Position numbers and translations under genes: made by a program. This document shows positions 63,163 through 64,000 of a DNA stretch of 64,000 nt, piece by piece. Below the pieces are notes generated by a model, which was given only the letters and a program-made list of their open reading frames with translations, searched no databases and was not told where the DNA came from. The number at the start of each line of letters is the position of its first letter. Position 1 is the first letter of the stretch. The DNA is from Mycolicibacterium arenosum (GTDB lineage: Bacteria > Actinomycetota > Actinomycetes > Mycobacteriales > Mycobacteriaceae). The stretch is from the NCBI RefSeq assembly GCF_024320865.1, contig NZ_JANDBD010000009.1:226607-290606 (forward strand), in the 5' to 3' direction.

Positions 63163-63894
63163 GTGCCAGCTCGAATCACGCCGCTCCGGCTCGAGTCTTT
63201 CGAGCAGCTGCCCAAGCACGCGCGGCGCTGTGTGTTCTGGGAACTGGATCCGTCGACGCTCCCACGCGGGGATCACCTCGCCGACCCCGAGTTCGAGAAG
63301 GAAGCGTGGCTGTCGATGGTCATGCTCGAGTGGGGGTCGTGCGGCCAGTTGGCCGTGGAGTGTGGAGCCGACGACGCCGCGGTCTCCACCGACGCGCCCT
63401 GCCTTGGATATGCGTTCTACGCACCGCCGCGGGCCGTGCCGCGCGCGACGCTCTTCCCGACGGCGCCCGTCAGCGCCGACGCCGTGCTGTTGACGTCATT
63501 GGGAGTCGAGGCGCCGGCGGAGGCCGACGGGCTGACCCGACAGTTGATGGCGGCGGTCGTCGGCGATCTGGTGCGCCGCGGGGTGCGCGCGCTCGAAGCG
63601 TTCGGGCGCACCGCCGATGCCGCTGAGCTGTCGGACCCGTTGGTGGTGTCGCCGGGACTGCGGCCCGCGGTCGTGGCACTCGGCGACTGCTCGGTGGAGC
63701 AGTGCGTCATCGATTCCGATTTCCTTCTCGATGCCGGCTTCGTGGTGGTGGCCCCGGATCCGTACTTCCCCCGACTGCGGCTGGAGCTGGAGCAGGGGCT
63801 CGGCTGGAAGGCCGATGTCGAGGCTGCGCTCGAGCGGCTCTTGGAGAGTGCTCAGTTGCGGCCGGTGGGTGCCGGCGCCGCGTCCTGTGCGTGA
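63163..63894 (+). CDS. Conserved hypothetical protein (Rv3916c-like)
   Basis: 243 residues from GTG 63163. Contains RRCVFWELDPSTLPRGDHLADPEFEKEAWLS, a conserved ECG-like VECGADDAAVSTDAPCLGYAFYAP, and VAPDPYFPRLRLELEQGLGWKADVEAALERLL. Neighbour of parB as in M. tuberculosis. A GNAT-like fold is possible from LLDAGFVVVAPDPYFPRLRLEL but not proven. The 203-base gap from parB holds no gene. Confidence 0.85.
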   Translation: MPARITPLRLESFEQLPKHARRCVFWELDPSTLPRGDHLADPEFEKEAWLSMVMLEWGSCGQLAVECGADDAAVSTDAPCLGYAFYAPPRAVPRATLFPTAPVSADAVLLTSLGVEAPAEADGLTRQLMAAVVGDLVRRGVRALEAFGRTADAAELSDPLVVSPGLRPAVVALGDCSVEQCVIDSDFLLDAGFVVVAPDPYFPRLRLELEQGLGWKADVEAALERLLESAQLRPVGAGAASCA

Positions 63895-63901
63895 GAGCGG
63901 A

Positions 63902-64000
63902 TTACGCCTGGCCGCGTGCGGCTTCGACGGTCCGCTCGTGGGCCAGCAGTTCGGCGAACGTGAACGTCCCGGTGGGGCGGTCGTTCTTGCCGAGCAGGTA
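63902..64000 (-). CDS. cwlM: C-terminal end of CwlM-like amidase homolog (partial)
   Basis: The last 32 residues, ending with TAA at 63904-63902: YLLGKNDRPTGTFTFAELLA then HERTVEAARGQA. The position after an Rv3916c-like gene and the end sequence match CwlM (Rv3915), a PknB substrate that controls MurA. The rest lies beyond the window. Confidence 0.75.
   Translation of the reverse strand, partial: YLLGKNDRPTGTFTFAELLAHERTVEAARGQA

Overview
The window is chromosomal DNA from a mycobacterium, most likely a rapid grower (Mycolicibacterium type). The right half (about 30.5-64 kb) is the conserved mycobacterial origin region, reversed relative to the usual dnaA-first numbering: cwlM, an Rv3916c-like gene, parB-parA-rsmG-jag-yidC-yidD-rnpA-rpmH, dnaA, oriC, dnaN, gnd, recF, a DUF721 gene, gyrB, gyrA, a DUF3566 gene, tRNA-Ile, tRNA-Ala, cwsA, ppiA, a PH-domain gene, crgA, a DUF881 gene, trpG, pknB, pknA, pbpA, rodA, pstP, fhaB, fhaA, tRNA-Leu. 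gnd lies between recF and dnaN, as in fast growers rather than M. tuberculosis, and GyrA carries Ser at the position that is Ala90 in M. tuberculosis.

The left half (1 to about 30.4 kb) is an accessory island that ends at the 3' side of tRNA-Leu(CAG). From left to right it holds: a DDE-transposase-like gene (open at the window edge) overlapping a degenerate tyrosine-recombinase-like gene; small zinc-ribbon and membrane proteins; a TacA/TacT toxin-antitoxin pair with a perfect palindromic operator, followed by a HicB-like protein; a two-gene DprA-like plus ComF-like phosphoribosyltransferase operon; a few small orphan genes; and a 15.4-kb minus-strand operon. That operon encodes a 1726-residue helicase/DUF1998/nuclease protein, a SNF2 helicase (DrmD-like), a 1303-residue adenine methylase (DrmMI/PglX-like), McrB and McrC, with an unknown 233-residue protein directly downstream. 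Then come a lower-GC pair (P-loop ATPase plus UPF0332-type HEPN protein), a decayed ImmA/IrrE-like metallopeptidase remnant, and a group II intron with its reverse transcriptase.

The island looks like a defence island next to the replication origin. The main candidate for a poorly described system is the 10.3-25.7 kb operon. It joins the class 1 DISARM modification and remodelling pair (SNF2 helicase plus adenine methylase) to one large DruE/MrfA-like helicase carrying its own putative nuclease domain, and to a complete McrBC module, with gene overlaps or spacings of at most 12 bases throughout. Second-tier candidates are the DprA/phosphoribosyltransferase pair and the HEPN/ATPase pair.

In the core, the genes form a growth-control block: FHA proteins, PP2C phosphatase, RodA, PbpA and kinases PknA/PknB in one overlapping chain, with CrgA and CwsA nearby for divisome control. 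A replication/segregation block follows: DnaA boxes, oriC, and two perfect parS sites, one of which contains the likely rsmG start codon. Where no statement is made about a database, none was searched; all calls come from reading the sequence.
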